A stretch of DNA of 64,000 nt from Triglochin maritima. Lineage: Eukaryota > Streptophyta > Magnoliopsida > Alismatales > Juncaginaceae. Within the stretch, counting starts at the first letter, position 1; every line of letters begins with the position of its first letter. The position numbers were made by a program, and so were the translations under genes. Positions 1 to 11,433 of this stretch are shown one piece after another. The stretch lies in contig OY821775.1 of NCBI GenBank assembly GCA_963682175.1, positions 9,024,501 through 9,088,500 of the forward strand, read 5' to 3'. Under the pieces are notes generated by a model that made no database searches, was not told the origin of the DNA, and saw only the letters and a program-made list of their open reading frames with translations.

Positions 1-870
1 ATGATGTTCCAAATGTCAAAAAACAAGTAACCTCAAATCTATGTAAAATCACGTTAGATGCACAGATCCATGCATGGGAGCCAAGATCCAACAGTAGAAA
101 GAAAACACTTTGAACAAATCATGATGTTAATAATAAGTTGAAAAGACCAGAGAAAGCATTATTGGGATCTCCACATGGACATGAATGCAGCAGTGGAAAG
201 ATGAGGAGGATATGCTGAAAGATGCACCTTGACACCAAAAGCAAAGATCTCCAGCTTTTGCTGAAAGAATCAAATCACCATTCAAGTGCTCTCTCTCTCT
301 CTCTCTCCCTTTCCAATTACCACAGTGGGGTATTTTTCTTTCTTTCTTTGCAGAAGAGAGAAAGAGATGGAGGTTGTGTTGTTGACAGTATATATGTAGA
401 TGTAGGATACAGTTGTGGCTTGGCATGTATTGTTGTTATCAGTTGGTTCAGTAGACAATAATGCAAACAGAAACCAACATCTAATCCCAACTACAGAACA
501 CAAGCATACTTTCGAAAACATGAAGGGGAAAAAATTAAATGTCTGAGAATAAATATAAGCTGCAATTGCCCATTCATGCATGCTTGCATGTAGAGAATAG
601 ATCCATGGTTGCTATTGCTAGTGTACATTGGGACCAAAGGATTGTCTGAATTAATGAATAAAATATAACAAAAAATGCACAAATATATATCAACAATGTA
701 AAATGTAGTTTTAATATTTTTATATGTCATAAAATAACACGACCACGTCCATTTCCAGAAGAGCAAAAATGTATTGTTTCTTTCTTTCTTTTGGATTTTA
801 ATGGGCAAAAGCTGAATGATTTTCTAAACTATCTACACTTTTATACGATTAAGTAGAAACGACCTTTCTA
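1..870. other. No gene recognised; CT microsatellite
   Basis: AT-rich sequence with a (CT)n run near 290-306. Short open frames exist on both strands but none has a recognisable domain or a splice-compatible partner. No upstream exons of the TPX2-like gene could be found here, so they lie beyond the window or have been lost. Confidence 0.5.
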
Positions 871-877
871 TCATTTG

Positions 878-940
878 TAGCAAAGGTAAGACTGCGTACA
901 TCGAATTCCTTTACTACCTAGGATGGGATCCCATTTAGTT
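878..940 (+). repeat. Au-SINE-like 3' fragment
   Basis: The stretch around 884-903 reads AAAGGTAAGACTGCGTACAT, close to the GGTAAGGCTGCGTACAT block near the 3' end of plant Au-type SINEs. A run containing GATGGGATCCC follows. No Pol III A or B box was seen upstream, so this would be a 5'-truncated copy. The call rests on a short remembered motif and is tentative. Confidence 0.35.
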
Positions 941-1581
941 TTGTAAAAGAATTTGATTCCTTGAATTAGCCTACCAACTTAACCTCCAGTTGTTACTCAA
1001 CGATAACATTCATTCTCATTTTTTGAATTTATCTCCTCCACTAGCAATTCTATTTCAAATCTCAAACATACGAATGATACTTCGATCTTTAATCTTGATT
1101 CTTGACTATCTCATGATAAACTATTTTCTAACTGAGCTAATCCCAACATAACATTCATTTTCAAAGCAAATTAAGAAGAAGAAAAAACACATGTAACATG
1201 ATTACAAGTGATTGTACAGACCCTTTTTTTTCTGACGGAGTACAAAACTTGGTAGACTAATACCTCAACGTCAGATTGTACATACTTCAACCTACGGAAA
1301 AACAACAAAACAATACAATTAAGCTCTGGAATTTGGTTTAAGGTCCTCAACTTGCCACGTAAGTAGAAAGTGTTTATTGGACCCACATTCATCACGTGGC
1401 ACACGGGATAACATCACGAGCGAAAATTAAAAACAAAAAACAACAAAAAAACATTCAAGAATCGAAACTACACACATTTTTCATTTATTAATTTGGTCCA
1501 TTTTTTTCTTATTGAGTAATTGAGTACGTGATTAATAATTATTTTATCTTATTTTCTGTTCTGACTATATGCTCTTTCAAG
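941..1581. other. AT-rich sequence, intron or intergenic
   Basis: No coding signal recognised. If the TPX2-like gene extends further 5', this is intron, because 1582 is preceded by a pyrimidine-rich tract and AG. Confidence 0.4.
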
Positions 1582-4500
1582 GTTTCACAAGCCCTCAATT
1601 CAGAAGAATTTCAGAAGTCAAAGGGATCAATCTGAAATTGGGGGTCAAGCTCCTAAAAGGCAAAAACTAGATGGGGGCAGTGTGCAAAAGTTGCAAGTAT
1701 GTTAATGATATCAATTCCAAGTTTGTTGATTGCAAAATGTTCTTCACTTTCTTCCATATATGATTTATTTTCTAATTTATATAATTTGTAAAGAAAAGAA
1801 AAATAGTTTTTACTAATATTTACTATTAATGTTTTACTAATATATAGAAAAATATCAGTTGATTGAATTTATTCCAGGTTCTATCTACATAATTATGGAA
1901 GATAGATTCAACTTTGATCATCTTGACGTCTTTGATCGATCCATGTACTGTTTTTTAAGCTCTTATTCATCCAGATGACAATTTTTTATTGCTATAATGG
2001 CAGCGGGCATTTGATTCAAGTCAAGAGACCAATTTGGTGCACAAGGTTCCACAAAAGGTAGCAGCGTCATTGGAAGCATTCAACATAACCGCTCTTGTTC
2101 AGTTGATAGTTGATACCGTAAATTTGATGTTTTTCTTTCAGTTTATTCAGATTGTTGGGTGATTTGAAACTTTTGTTCGAGTGATACAGATTAAGGAGGT
2201 GGTTCCTGGATGTTTTGCGCAATACAGGTCGAAGATCACTATTCCTAGAGAACCAAAGCTTGAAACAGCATGCAGAGCAAGGCGAGTCAGGTGTTCTCTC
2301 TTTCTATCAGATATACTGAAATACCTCAAACTATACATATCACGATGATAGATTGTATTTTATGGCTCAGGCCCAAGAGTCGTAAAGATTTAACAGAAGA
2401 TGCTTCTTCAACTGCTTTTGTCTTCAAAGCACTACCACTGAACAGGAAAGTAAGTATTCATTGTTACACAGTGCTGTTGAGTTTTTTATTAAGTTTGATT
2501 AGATTTTGGAGACAATATGGTGCTCCCTAGGGTGTTTAGGACTGATTCAAGGAATTTATCCCTCAACTTTGCAGATTTTTGTGGCTCCGTCGGTGCCATT
2601 ACATAAAAGGAGTACACCTCAAAGGCCTGAGTTTCAAGTATTTTTCTTTTCATTTATCAACCCTTGTGAATGATTAATTGGATCCTTCCATGTCTTATCT
2701 ATAGTTCATAATATCATTTTTCTTCTCTGTGTTTAGGAGTTTCACCTGAAGACATCAGAGAGGGCTCTTCAACGTTTAAATGCTGGATCATCAATATCGG
2801 TATATATAATCACCACTTATAGTTTAGGATCCTTGAATATATAATTGCTTTGTTTTATATAAAGGAAATGCTTGATTGTTTAACACCATGTATTAAAAAA
2901 CAGAGTGCCTGAGGGCAACCTATGCCTGTGTGATTGACCTTATCGAGTGATCAAGTCTTGTTCACTTGTAGTCTCCTGAAATTGGAAATCACATGAAAAA
3001 AGAAAGTCTTGCATAGTATGTGCTTATATGCTCAGTGGGAGATATATGTATATAAACTATATACTGACGCCCTGTGAAAGCTCAAAATGATCAATTAATA
3101 TAGAAAGCACCAATAAAAAGAACCAAATGATATAGAAAGCCAACTCATAAGATGATAAGAATGTCCCTGCAAGAGCTATAACTGGGGAACCCTAGTTGCG
3201 GGAGCATCATTACAACATTACTGAAGAGTTTCTGAGCCCCCCCAATAACCAAAACCTGATCTTCTGCCAATTAATTAAGATCCGTCTTCTCAGGGAAGGA
3301 TTGTCATCTCTTGGTCCGTATCAAAAGGTTGTCGATGACAAAACAACATATGCCAGTGGAGAACCAATGCTTCATAGGTGCTGGATTGTGTATTTTATAT
3401 GCCTTTCATAATCATTGCAAATACATGATATGCTTTTACACATTTGCATTCTCAGCTATTATATATTTTATAAATTTTATTGGGTTGCATTTCAGTAGTT
3501 GGTCGTTTTTATTGATGTATATTGGTGTTTTTTTTATAGAAGTCGATGGTCAAAATTCATTTGAGTACGTATAAAAAACCATTCCAACTCCAAATGAATA
3601 TTCAACATTTAACTGTAGGTTGCAGATCACACACAGGTACCTACATTACCAAGTGGTGTTTCAAATGAGAAAAGGTTGCCATTGTCTGCTTCTCTCCACA
3701 AGGCAAAGTAAGTTTACATGGGATTGTATCTCCTTCAGTATCATATCTTCTGTCATTGAAATTGGTACATATTCACTTGAAGAGCATTTTTTTCCCTATA
3801 ACTATTTGGCATTTTATAGCTGTTTTCTTCTTCTTGACTTTGTAATTGTTATCCAGCACATCAATTTTGTCGTAAATAATTTACTTTTGGTCTAGGTAAG
3901 ACCTTTCATGTTCCAAAAATGTTTGTTGGAGAAGCAATTGAAGTTCTCTGACGTGCAATCAAAATTGGTTTTTGTAAGAGGAATTGAAAACATATAATCG
4001 AAGAGTGAAAACATCTGAAATTCGCAAGAACAGTAAAGTAGGCTACTTGTTTTGTTATTAACATTATCATACAAGAGTGACAGTCTAATGCTTGGGCCTT
4101 GCATACTCGTTGTCCTTAACCAGTAATATCTTCATGCTTATTTAGAAAAATATTGTTTCAGCACTGCACTAATCCTATTCATTTGACACTAGATGCCTCT
4201 AATCACTTCTATTAGATGTGCTTGTTTTTGTTCGTTGAAAGGACAAACCAATTAAATACATGCAAGAATTATTAACTGCATTAATCATGTTGGTCACTTG
4301 TCATTAACAGCTATTAACCTGAATGTACCTTTCAGTGATTATTCTGGATCAGAAAATTGTTTGTGTTATTGCCTATGAATCAGCCTCATATGAACTAAAT
4401 CCAGTTTTTATTATTTTCCAGAGTGCATTCTTGTGATGACATTTCACATGGGATAAGCACATTAAATCTCAGGACTTTTCTAGTTAGCTCAAAGGTACCT

Positions 4501-5499
4501 GAATCTTTTTTTTAAGTTCTTGAAGTGTGCAATCATCCTGATGACTTCCATAGTCTTCAGAATGAAACTTTCTTGGCTATTGGAATCATAATATGTTATT
4601 GGCAACATGCTCATAAATCATAGCATCTTTATGGATTTTTTTTAGTTTTTTACTCTATTTTTCGTATATCAAATGGCTTTGGTTTTATATTTGACATTCT
4701 AATTTATCTTCTTTTGCAGTTGGGTAACCCAACAAATAGTTTTCAGCCTGACCCCCTACCAGAACATTTTGGCCAGGTATACTTCAAGTGCTTCGTCTTG
4801 GATCTAATTTATAATTAGTAATTTTATTACTTTTTTTTCTGCCAAATGGGGAGTTATTATCAGGTTTATTTAGCCACTTGACGGTATTTAAGGCAAACCT
4901 TTTCTAGCTGCCTGTCATTTGATTTTGGTCTTACTCTTTTTTCTTGGCAATAAAATGACAGTTATCCTTGGCATCTCATATCAAGCAAAACACCTCTAAC
5001 TCAAGAGGCAATGGTCCTGTGTCTAACGTACCTTTCGAGGTTCAACCCTTTCTTGTGTTCCTTTGAACTACTTGTTATATGAAACTTACAAAATCTTCCT
5101 TTCATCGTCATATTTTGCAGTCATAACAAGTTGTTGTTTACAACAGGATTCTAAAGAAAACATTGTTGAGCTTAGGCAGCACGATGACAAGGTATATAAG
5201 ATTGTAATTGGGTTACAGATTTTTGTTTGTGCTATTATTTCCCTTGATAGATCATCTCAAAGTTATATGTTTATTTCCTTTAATATGTTTTGGATTAATA
5301 TGGTGCATTCCTTTGTGTAATAATTATGATTTCCGTTGGCATAACATTTTGGACTCGATGTCAAAATTGTGTTTTATGTTTGATTAGGGTATTCTTGACT
5401 CGTTTGTTCTTTTTGCAGACCAATCATGCAAGCCAAGATGAAAAGGGAAGGCATATTTTGACATCAATCCAGCCTATGCCTGGTGCAAGAATTTTGTGA
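1582..5499 (+). CDS. TPX2: TPX2-like spindle protein gene, 3' part
   Basis: Exons joined by canonical GT-AG junctions: 1582-1696, 2004-2057, 2190-2290, 2371-2449, 2575-2637, 2737-2799, 3619-3707, 4422-4494, 4720-4776, 5147-5191 and 5419-5499 (stop TGA). From 3619 onward the phases agree and the frame stays open. Diagnostic pieces include APKRQKLDGG, TIPREPKLETACRARR, FKALPLNRK, PLHKRSTPQRPEFQ and EFHLKTSERALQR. These match the central region of plant TPX2, a microtubule nucleator and Aurora-kinase activator of the mitotic spindle. The N-terminal Aurora-binding region is not in view, and the C-terminal TPX2 repeats are absent because the frame stops early. One more exon may lie near 3280-3377, but its phase does not fit. 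It may be a truncated paralogue or a decaying copy; the family call is firmer than its functionality. Confidence 0.6.
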
Positions 5500-6330
5500 C
5501 AAGGCTTGCTGAAGTATTTACATTATAAAGATTTTTCCTGAAGATGGATTCATTTTGATCTTCTCTCATCATCATGGGCTAGGGTCAAATGAGCTTATCT
5601 TCCACCCTCGAATCAACCTTAAAAGTTGAGAGACATCTTTCAGCTTGGGATATGTGATTTATACGAAGCATATCCAAACAGTGCATTGATGTTAGGGTTG
5701 CTGGATTACGGCTGAACTGCATTGAAGCCGATTTGAAAATTCCAAGCAGAAATGTACAGGTCTTTTGTAGTCTAGTCTGTAATTTTTAGGTCCATACAAC
5801 ACATCTTTTGTAAACCACAATCGTTATAATAGATATCGGTTTCTGATTTTCCTTCCTCAAACTTGTACATTTTAGCTTTATTGTTCTAGCAATCTTCATT
5901 TCAGTTCAGTAACTAAAACCACGATTAACTTCGTTTCAGCAGCCTTGATTTTATTTTTCACGTTAGTTATACAGTGCACTTTAACAGGGATATGTCACTT
6001 TTAAGGAATTTTATCTCTGGAGCACTGTTTCAGGATGTGATTAACATCATATCCCAGGCGATTTCTTGATATGGGTCGAAATTCCTTTCATCATGCAAAT
6101 GCTATAACCAAGAGGTTGTTAGGTACAACAACAGCTAGCAGGTAACAAACGGCATGTAAATCTTCTAGCTAAGTACCACCATCATCTTTATGGAGTGGGG
6201 GCTCTCGTTTTCTCTTGGTGGTCTCACCCTTTGTTCTTATGGTAAGACATTAATAGCCCTATACCGGAAAAGGTGTTGGGTGGTTGTTGGGTCGACTTTA
6301 TACTAGTAGTAATATCTCAACGAATTCAAA
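5500..6330. other. 3' flank of the TPX2-like gene
   Basis: No coding signal. A plausible 3' UTR runs to about 5830, where the sequence becomes T-rich. Nothing recognised beyond that point. Confidence 0.4.
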
Positions 6331-6347
6331 TATATATATATATATAA

Positions 6348-6550
6348 GGTCAAGTTCTAGTGAACCCAGAGCTCATCAAATTTAGTTTAAGTCCCCTACA
6401 ATCTCACAATTTGATCTTATTTACAGTTAATCTTACCCTTCATTAGCATAATCGTTTTTTTCTTAATCTACCTTACAAATTGAAATGAGTCGTGGATATT
6501 GTGGGGGTTTAATTTAGAAAAATGAAACTTAGGGCTCACTAGAGAATTAC
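6348..6550. mobile_element. MITE copy 1
   Basis: Begins GGTCAAGTTCTAGTGAACCC and ends GGGCTCACTAGAGAATTAC, which are inverted relatives of each other. The interior (CATCAAATTTAGTTTAAG, TTGATCTTATTTACAGTTAATCT) is repeated almost unchanged in the copy starting at 6571. There is no coding capacity and the element is flanked by (TA)n. The superfamily was not determined. Confidence 0.65.
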
Positions 6551-6645
6551 TATATATATGTATATATATAGGGTCAAGCTCTAGTGAGCCCTGGGCTCAC
6601 TAGAGCTTGACCCTATATATATACATATATATAGTAATTCTCTAG
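6539..6645. repeat. 107-bp perfect palindrome
   Basis: The sequence reads the same on both strands around a single central T at 6592. The arms are 53 nt each, running from CTAGAGAATTAC outward to GTAATTCTCTAG. It contains the facing termini of the two MITE copies (AGGGTCAAGCTCTAGTGAGC and its complement) separated by TA-rich stems. It would extrude as a cruciform or fold as a near-perfect hairpin if transcribed. Confidence 0.95.
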
Positions 6646-6826
6646 GGGCTCATCAAATTTAGTTTAAGCCCCCTACAATCTCACCGTTGGATCTTATTTA
6701 CAGTTAATCTCACCATTCATTACTATAACCGTTTTTTTCTTAATCTACCTTACATTTTGAAATGAGTGGTGGATATTGTGGGAACTTAATTTAGTTTGAT
6801 TAAGCCCTGAGCTCACTTGAGAATTC
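6571..6826. mobile_element. MITE copy 2
   Basis: Second, tandem copy of the element at 6348. It starts AGGGTCAAGCTCTAGTGAGC, shares the interior including CCGTTGGATCTTATTTACAG, and ends AGCCCTGAGCTCACTTGAG. A third, more diverged member in opposite orientation lies at 63456-63636. Confidence 0.65.
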
Positions 6827-6846
6827 ATGTATATATATATGTATAC

Positions 6847-6878
<32 letters not shown>

Positions 6879-9525
6879 GTCTGAACTTTGGAAATTATAT
6901 CTTTTAATTAAATTTCAACTTATATCACGATTGAGGGATTTGATCCGTCAAGAATTTAAGTCCGTTTGGACATCACAAAACTAAGAAATTTTAGGTTAAA
7001 AGAAATGATTTGACATAAAACAAAAAATTAGATTTTTGTCCCCCCAAGAACCAAGACGAGTCAAAAACACTTGTCTCCCAGAAGCTTTTTGACTTTTAAT
7101 GGGAAAAGTCAGTTTTAACATTATCAAATATTCTTTCAAGTAAAACAATATCATAAATACTCATATCCAACAATGGTAAAAATGCATCACTTTGAAAAAG
7201 AAAGAAAAAATCTTCTTTTTTTTAGCTTCTAAGTTTTTTGGAAAAATCGCACTCTTGTGGGCAATATTTTGATGTAGGAGAGAAAAAAATCAATTTTTGT
7301 GAAGAATTTGACTTTTTTTTTTGTCATACCCCCAAATTATTGGTGCATAACACGTTTATGTAAGTGCCCCAGATAAACGTTGGCAAACTCAAATTTGTGA
7401 ACTCCTTTTTTTTTTGATGACCCATAAATCTTGGGACGGGTGGGTTGCAGTTATATGTTAGAGGTGGTATAATAACATTTTCACCTAAATGTTTTTAGAT
7501 TTGAACCAATGTTTGTAAAGCAATGAAATCACTCTCGACCCTGTTAAAACACTCGTTTAAGTAGTGATCATTGCCAATACGGAATTATGAATTTTAGGGT
7601 CTTCAAAGTTTCAGACTATCATAGCTATAGTCTTGAGGTCGACTTACTTAACATGTGGCCTAATGGCTATATGTCCTGGGCTTTAAAATCATTAAGTAGA
7701 TATGTATTTTTTCGGTGTCGGTCACATTGGAAAGCATCTATTTCCCGTTCTTTCCACCTATTTCTGCAACCTTATCACGATCTAAGTGGCCCCATTTGTT
7801 ATTAGTGGTATTTCAGTTAGCATTGGCTCCTTCTTTCTGAGTAGCCGCCAAGAAAAAGCATGTAACTCAGATCAGCTGCTGTCCTCTGGTGGTCGCAGCA
7901 CTATTATCTAACAGTGCCACTAGCTTTTAATTTTGCATTATTGTTATTTCATTGTCTGTAATTATGTGGTGGGTTGCCAGCAATGACTGTGCTATCCTTA
8001 ACATTAACACCCTCATTACTTTCAGGAAATAAAACAGACAATGTTATCCCAATCCGTCAATGTATATCACACTCAATGGAAAAATAAACTAAAAGCTTAT
8101 TAAATATATATATATATATATACTAACCGGATCAGATGAGACGGTGGATCAATCCCCACCCCCTTGTAACAATTCGTAGTTGTGTGATTCCATAATCCAA
8201 TTAGTTTTTAAGAAATTAATTGATTCTACCATTTATCAAAAAAAATTACTTATAAAATTGATCAATTTTGATCACAGTTGTGGTGCAAAATCAATTTGCT
8301 AAGTTATACTATAAAATCGATTTTGAATTAATACCGTACAGTTTTCAAATTTTCATATGGACCTAGGTTTTAACTGTACTATGAATTATTCGTTATACTA
8401 TTATATGGATATTTGTAGTCTTAGTACTCGTAGCCTCAAATCCTTCTTTTGATAATTTAACTCTAAAACCCTCTATTGTTTTATGGATGAGATTCCAAAT
8501 TTAAAGCGATATACAAGAATTAAGTAAGAATTTAAGTAGTTTGATGCACTAAATTGACAAATCTTAGAGCTTTGCTTGCAAAGTGAAACAAATTAAATTA
8601 TGGGTACAAAGCACAAACTTGATGAATTTTACAATTCAAGGTATCAATTAAATTTGTTATCATACTGACACCACGAAATTCACCTTAACTTTCAATTGCT
8701 CCAAATCTCTCATCTGAAAGTTGCTTGACTTATCACTAATTTTAACAAAGGAGCATCACAGAGAGAGATAGGGCCCAACATTATCTATCTTTTCGACTTT
8801 CATGTATTCCATTACAAGCTAAGCACCACATGCTCAAATACATTATTGTATTATTTTGCAACAAAAGTCGTGGAACCATTTAGGATCACGGATATCATTA
8901 TATCATGATGGGTTAAAATCAATCCGATCTCCACAATAAAAAATGTAGGGCCCTTTTGCAAGAGTTGGAGATATTTCCCTCTCCTACTCATAACATTTTA
9001 CATTATTACACATCTAATTTTTTTTATTGGAACACATCCAATGTTGCTTTCTCTCATTGCACATGATAGCAAGAAAACATGGTTCGAACCTCTAGGTTGA
9101 TGTGGATCACTAACTTTTAACCTCTACTTCAAATTATTCAAGAATGATGGGCACATAGGATTACTTGGGTAAGAAAAGGCAACGGGCCAATTGATGTTTG
9201 TACGGGCTAAAGCTGGGACATTTTTACAACTGCCCTTGAAATAACTCAAAATATCATCAATACCCTTCAAGATTGCATAATATCTTGGATATCTTGTAAC
9301 TTGAAGAAAATTCCAAGCACTCTCTCAAGTACCTGAATTTTTTTTATCCATAGTACACTTTGATCGTCAATCTAATAAAGTACCTGAATAATGATATCAA
9401 ATGGAATGATTGTGATATCTTATGGTTTCACCTCCTTTCTACCTACTACTACGTGAGAGGCTCCATTGGTTAATCACATTTTGTATTTATACATCAGGAT
9501 GACACCATGAAGAGTAGTTATAGAC
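6827..9525. other. Long AT-rich stretch without a gene
   Basis: (AT)n microsatellites at about 6832-6876 and 8105-8123. A 72-codon frame at 7587-7805 has no recognised homology and no codon pattern to separate it from noise. No RNA gene or transposon terminus recognised. Confidence 0.5.
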
Positions 9526-9859
9526 GGACGCGCGCGTCACGGACGCGCCTTACGTGGATCTGTACAGCTCAGATATTTTTCTTTGAGTCAGCGTCCAGTC
9601 AGCGGAATTTCTCTTCGCGCGTTTTGGTCTTTTTAAAAAACGCCGGTTCTTTAAGTTGAACGATTCATTTCCCAATACACAGATAAGACAGTGTGCAGAC
9701 CCTAGGACATCGTGCAGTCTCATTATTCGTGCAGAGCTCACACTTATCATAATAAAATATTTGTTTTTAAGTTTTACGTTGGATCAACTTAATTTGTCTA
9801 GCTTACTTTATGTGTGTGTGCAGTTTACATTATGTGTTTGTCCTGTTTACGTTATGTGT

Positions 9860-10660
9860 CTGTCCGGAATAAGTGTATATTGTTGTACGGAATAAGTGTA
9901 TTTGCAGTCCGGAATAAGTGTATTTGTTGTCCGGAATAAGTGTATTTGTTGTCCGGTTTAAGAATAAAGTGTGTCCAGAAACGGAACATAAAGTTTGTCC
10001 GGAATAAGTTGATTTGTTGTCCGGAATAAGTGTATTTGCTGTCCGGAATAAGTTTATTTGCAGTCCGGAATAAGTGTAGTTGTCCAGAATAAGAAGAAAG
10101 TGTGTCCAGAAACGGAACAGAAAGTTTGTCCGGAATAAGTGTATTAGCTGTCCGGAATAAGTGTATTTGTTGTCCGGTTTAAGAATAAAGTGTGTCCAGA
10201 AACGGAACATAAAGTTTGTCCGGAATAAGTTGATTTGTTGTCCGGAATATGTGTATTTGCTGTCCGGAATAAGTGTATTTGCAGTCCGGAATAAGTGTAT
10301 TTGCAGTCCGGAATAAGAAGAAAATGTGACCAGAAACGGAACAGAAAGTTTGTCCGGAATAAGTGTATTAGCTGTCCGGAATAAGTGTATTTGTTGTCCG
10401 GAATAAGTGTATTTGTTGTCCGGTTTAAGAATAAAGTGTGTCCAGAAACGGAACATAAAGTTTGTCCGGAATAAGTGTATTTGCAGTCCGGAATAAGTGT
10501 ATTTGTTGTCCGGTTTAAGAATAAAGTGTGTCCAGAAACAGAACATAAAGTTTGTCCGGAATAAGTGGACTTGTTGTCCAGAATAAGTGTATTTGCTGTC
10601 CCGAATAAGTGTATTTGCAGTCCGGAATAAGTGTATTTGCAGTCCGGAATAATATATGGC
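9860..10660. repeat. Hierarchical 21-bp tandem repeat array
   Basis: Basic unit of about 21 bp, GTCCGGAATAAGTGTATTTG plus one or two bases, repeated many times. At intervals a longer spacer unit replaces it (CCGGTTTAAGAATAAAGTG, then GTCCAGAAACGGAACATAAA). This gives a higher-order repeat. The open minus-strand frames across it exist only because 21 is a multiple of three. Confidence 0.9.
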
Positions 10661-10730
10661 TTCATTATTGTCGGAATAAACGAATCAATATATGGAATGC
10701 AATAATATGATGTCGAAACAAAAACTCGTC

Positions 10731-10765
10731 CGCAAAGCGAGCGACCTCTGTCCGCTCGCTTTGCG
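10731..10765. repeat. GC-rich stem-loop
   Basis: CGCAAAGCGAGCG, a 9-nt loop, then CGCTCGCTTTGCG: a perfect 13-bp stem. It is followed by further G/C blocks (GGGGGGACTCACGTCCCCC and CAGGGGCTGCCGCCCCCTG) that are also self-complementary. It sits inside the TIR element just after the VNTR. Confidence 0.85.
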
Positions 10766-10984
10766 GGGGGGACTCACGTCCCCCGCAGGGGCTGCCGCCC
10801 CCTGCCACCCCCGCACAAACTCAACAAATCTCCCACTGTATATTTTACCCCACAAGAATTACGTTTAAGAAAAAAATAGCATCTCAGATTTCCATTACAA
10901 ACACAAACACACACAAATTACAAAAATAATATATATTTTCCCAGTAAATCGGAAAGAAGATGTAAGACTTAAACATGACTGTCT

Positions 10985-11245
10985 CATTCACGCTGCTTAC
11001 GTTGTCAAGAACCTTCGGAGTCGGCATCAGACGCTTCTTCGACGTAATATCTTACTCGAAATGGTGATTTATTACGGAGAGATGTACAACATAAACCGAA
11101 CAGACGTAAGTCTTCACCACGGAGCGTTGACAAGAACATCGGGAAGTCTTCGCACCGTCCCATTCACGCTGCTTACGTTGTGAAGAATCCTGGGAGTCGG
11201 CATCAGACGCTTCTTCGAAATGGTGATTTATTCTGGAGAGAAAGA
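10985..11245. repeat. Imperfect direct duplication, 176-bp spacing
   Basis: CATTCACGCTGCTTACGTTG starts at 10985 and again at 11161. Both are followed by GGAGTCGGCATCAGACGCTT and AAATGGTGATTTATT. It lies inside the TIR element near its right end. Confidence 0.85.
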
Positions 11246-11433
11246 ATGAAGAAGAAAGAAAGAGTGTCATCATATTTGTATTTGGGTGGAGAGAGAAAAC
11301 GTGCTGAGTTGAAACGCATTTAATGTGATTTGAGTGGACATCAGGAAGAAAAAACAAAAAAACATTCATGCTTTGGCCACGTAAGGGCTGACATGGATGT
11401 CCACGTAGAACGCGTCCGTGACGCGCTGCGTTC

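Larger units (their letters stand above)
9526..11433. mobile_element. Non-autonomous TIR DNA transposon with VNTR
   Basis: The ends are inverted repeats. The left end (9526-9557) carries GCGCGTCACGGACGCG at 9532-9547 followed after three bases by TACGTGG. The right end (11401-11433) is the reverse complement of the same 16-mer plus TACGTGG, with a three-base mismatch block between them. The interior of about 1.9 kb holds a tandem-repeat array (about 9860-10660), a GC-rich hairpin (10731-10765) and a 176-bp-spaced duplication. No transposase. The target duplication is not clear, so the superfamily (MULE or other) is unresolved. Confidence 0.6.

Noticed and set aside
9088..9110. GGTTCGAACCTCTAGG as a tRNA T-arm
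   Set aside because: No matching acceptor, D or anticodon arms in the surrounding 80 bases on either strand.
9860..10660. CRISPR-like array
   Set aside because: The units are contiguous tandem repeats without unique spacers, and the window is eukaryotic.
9830..10665. Minus-strand frames of 238 and 173 codons with a repeating protein (YTYSG, HLFRT)
   Set aside because: They follow the 21-bp repeat period, which keeps several frames open at once. No start context, domain or codon bias supports a protein.
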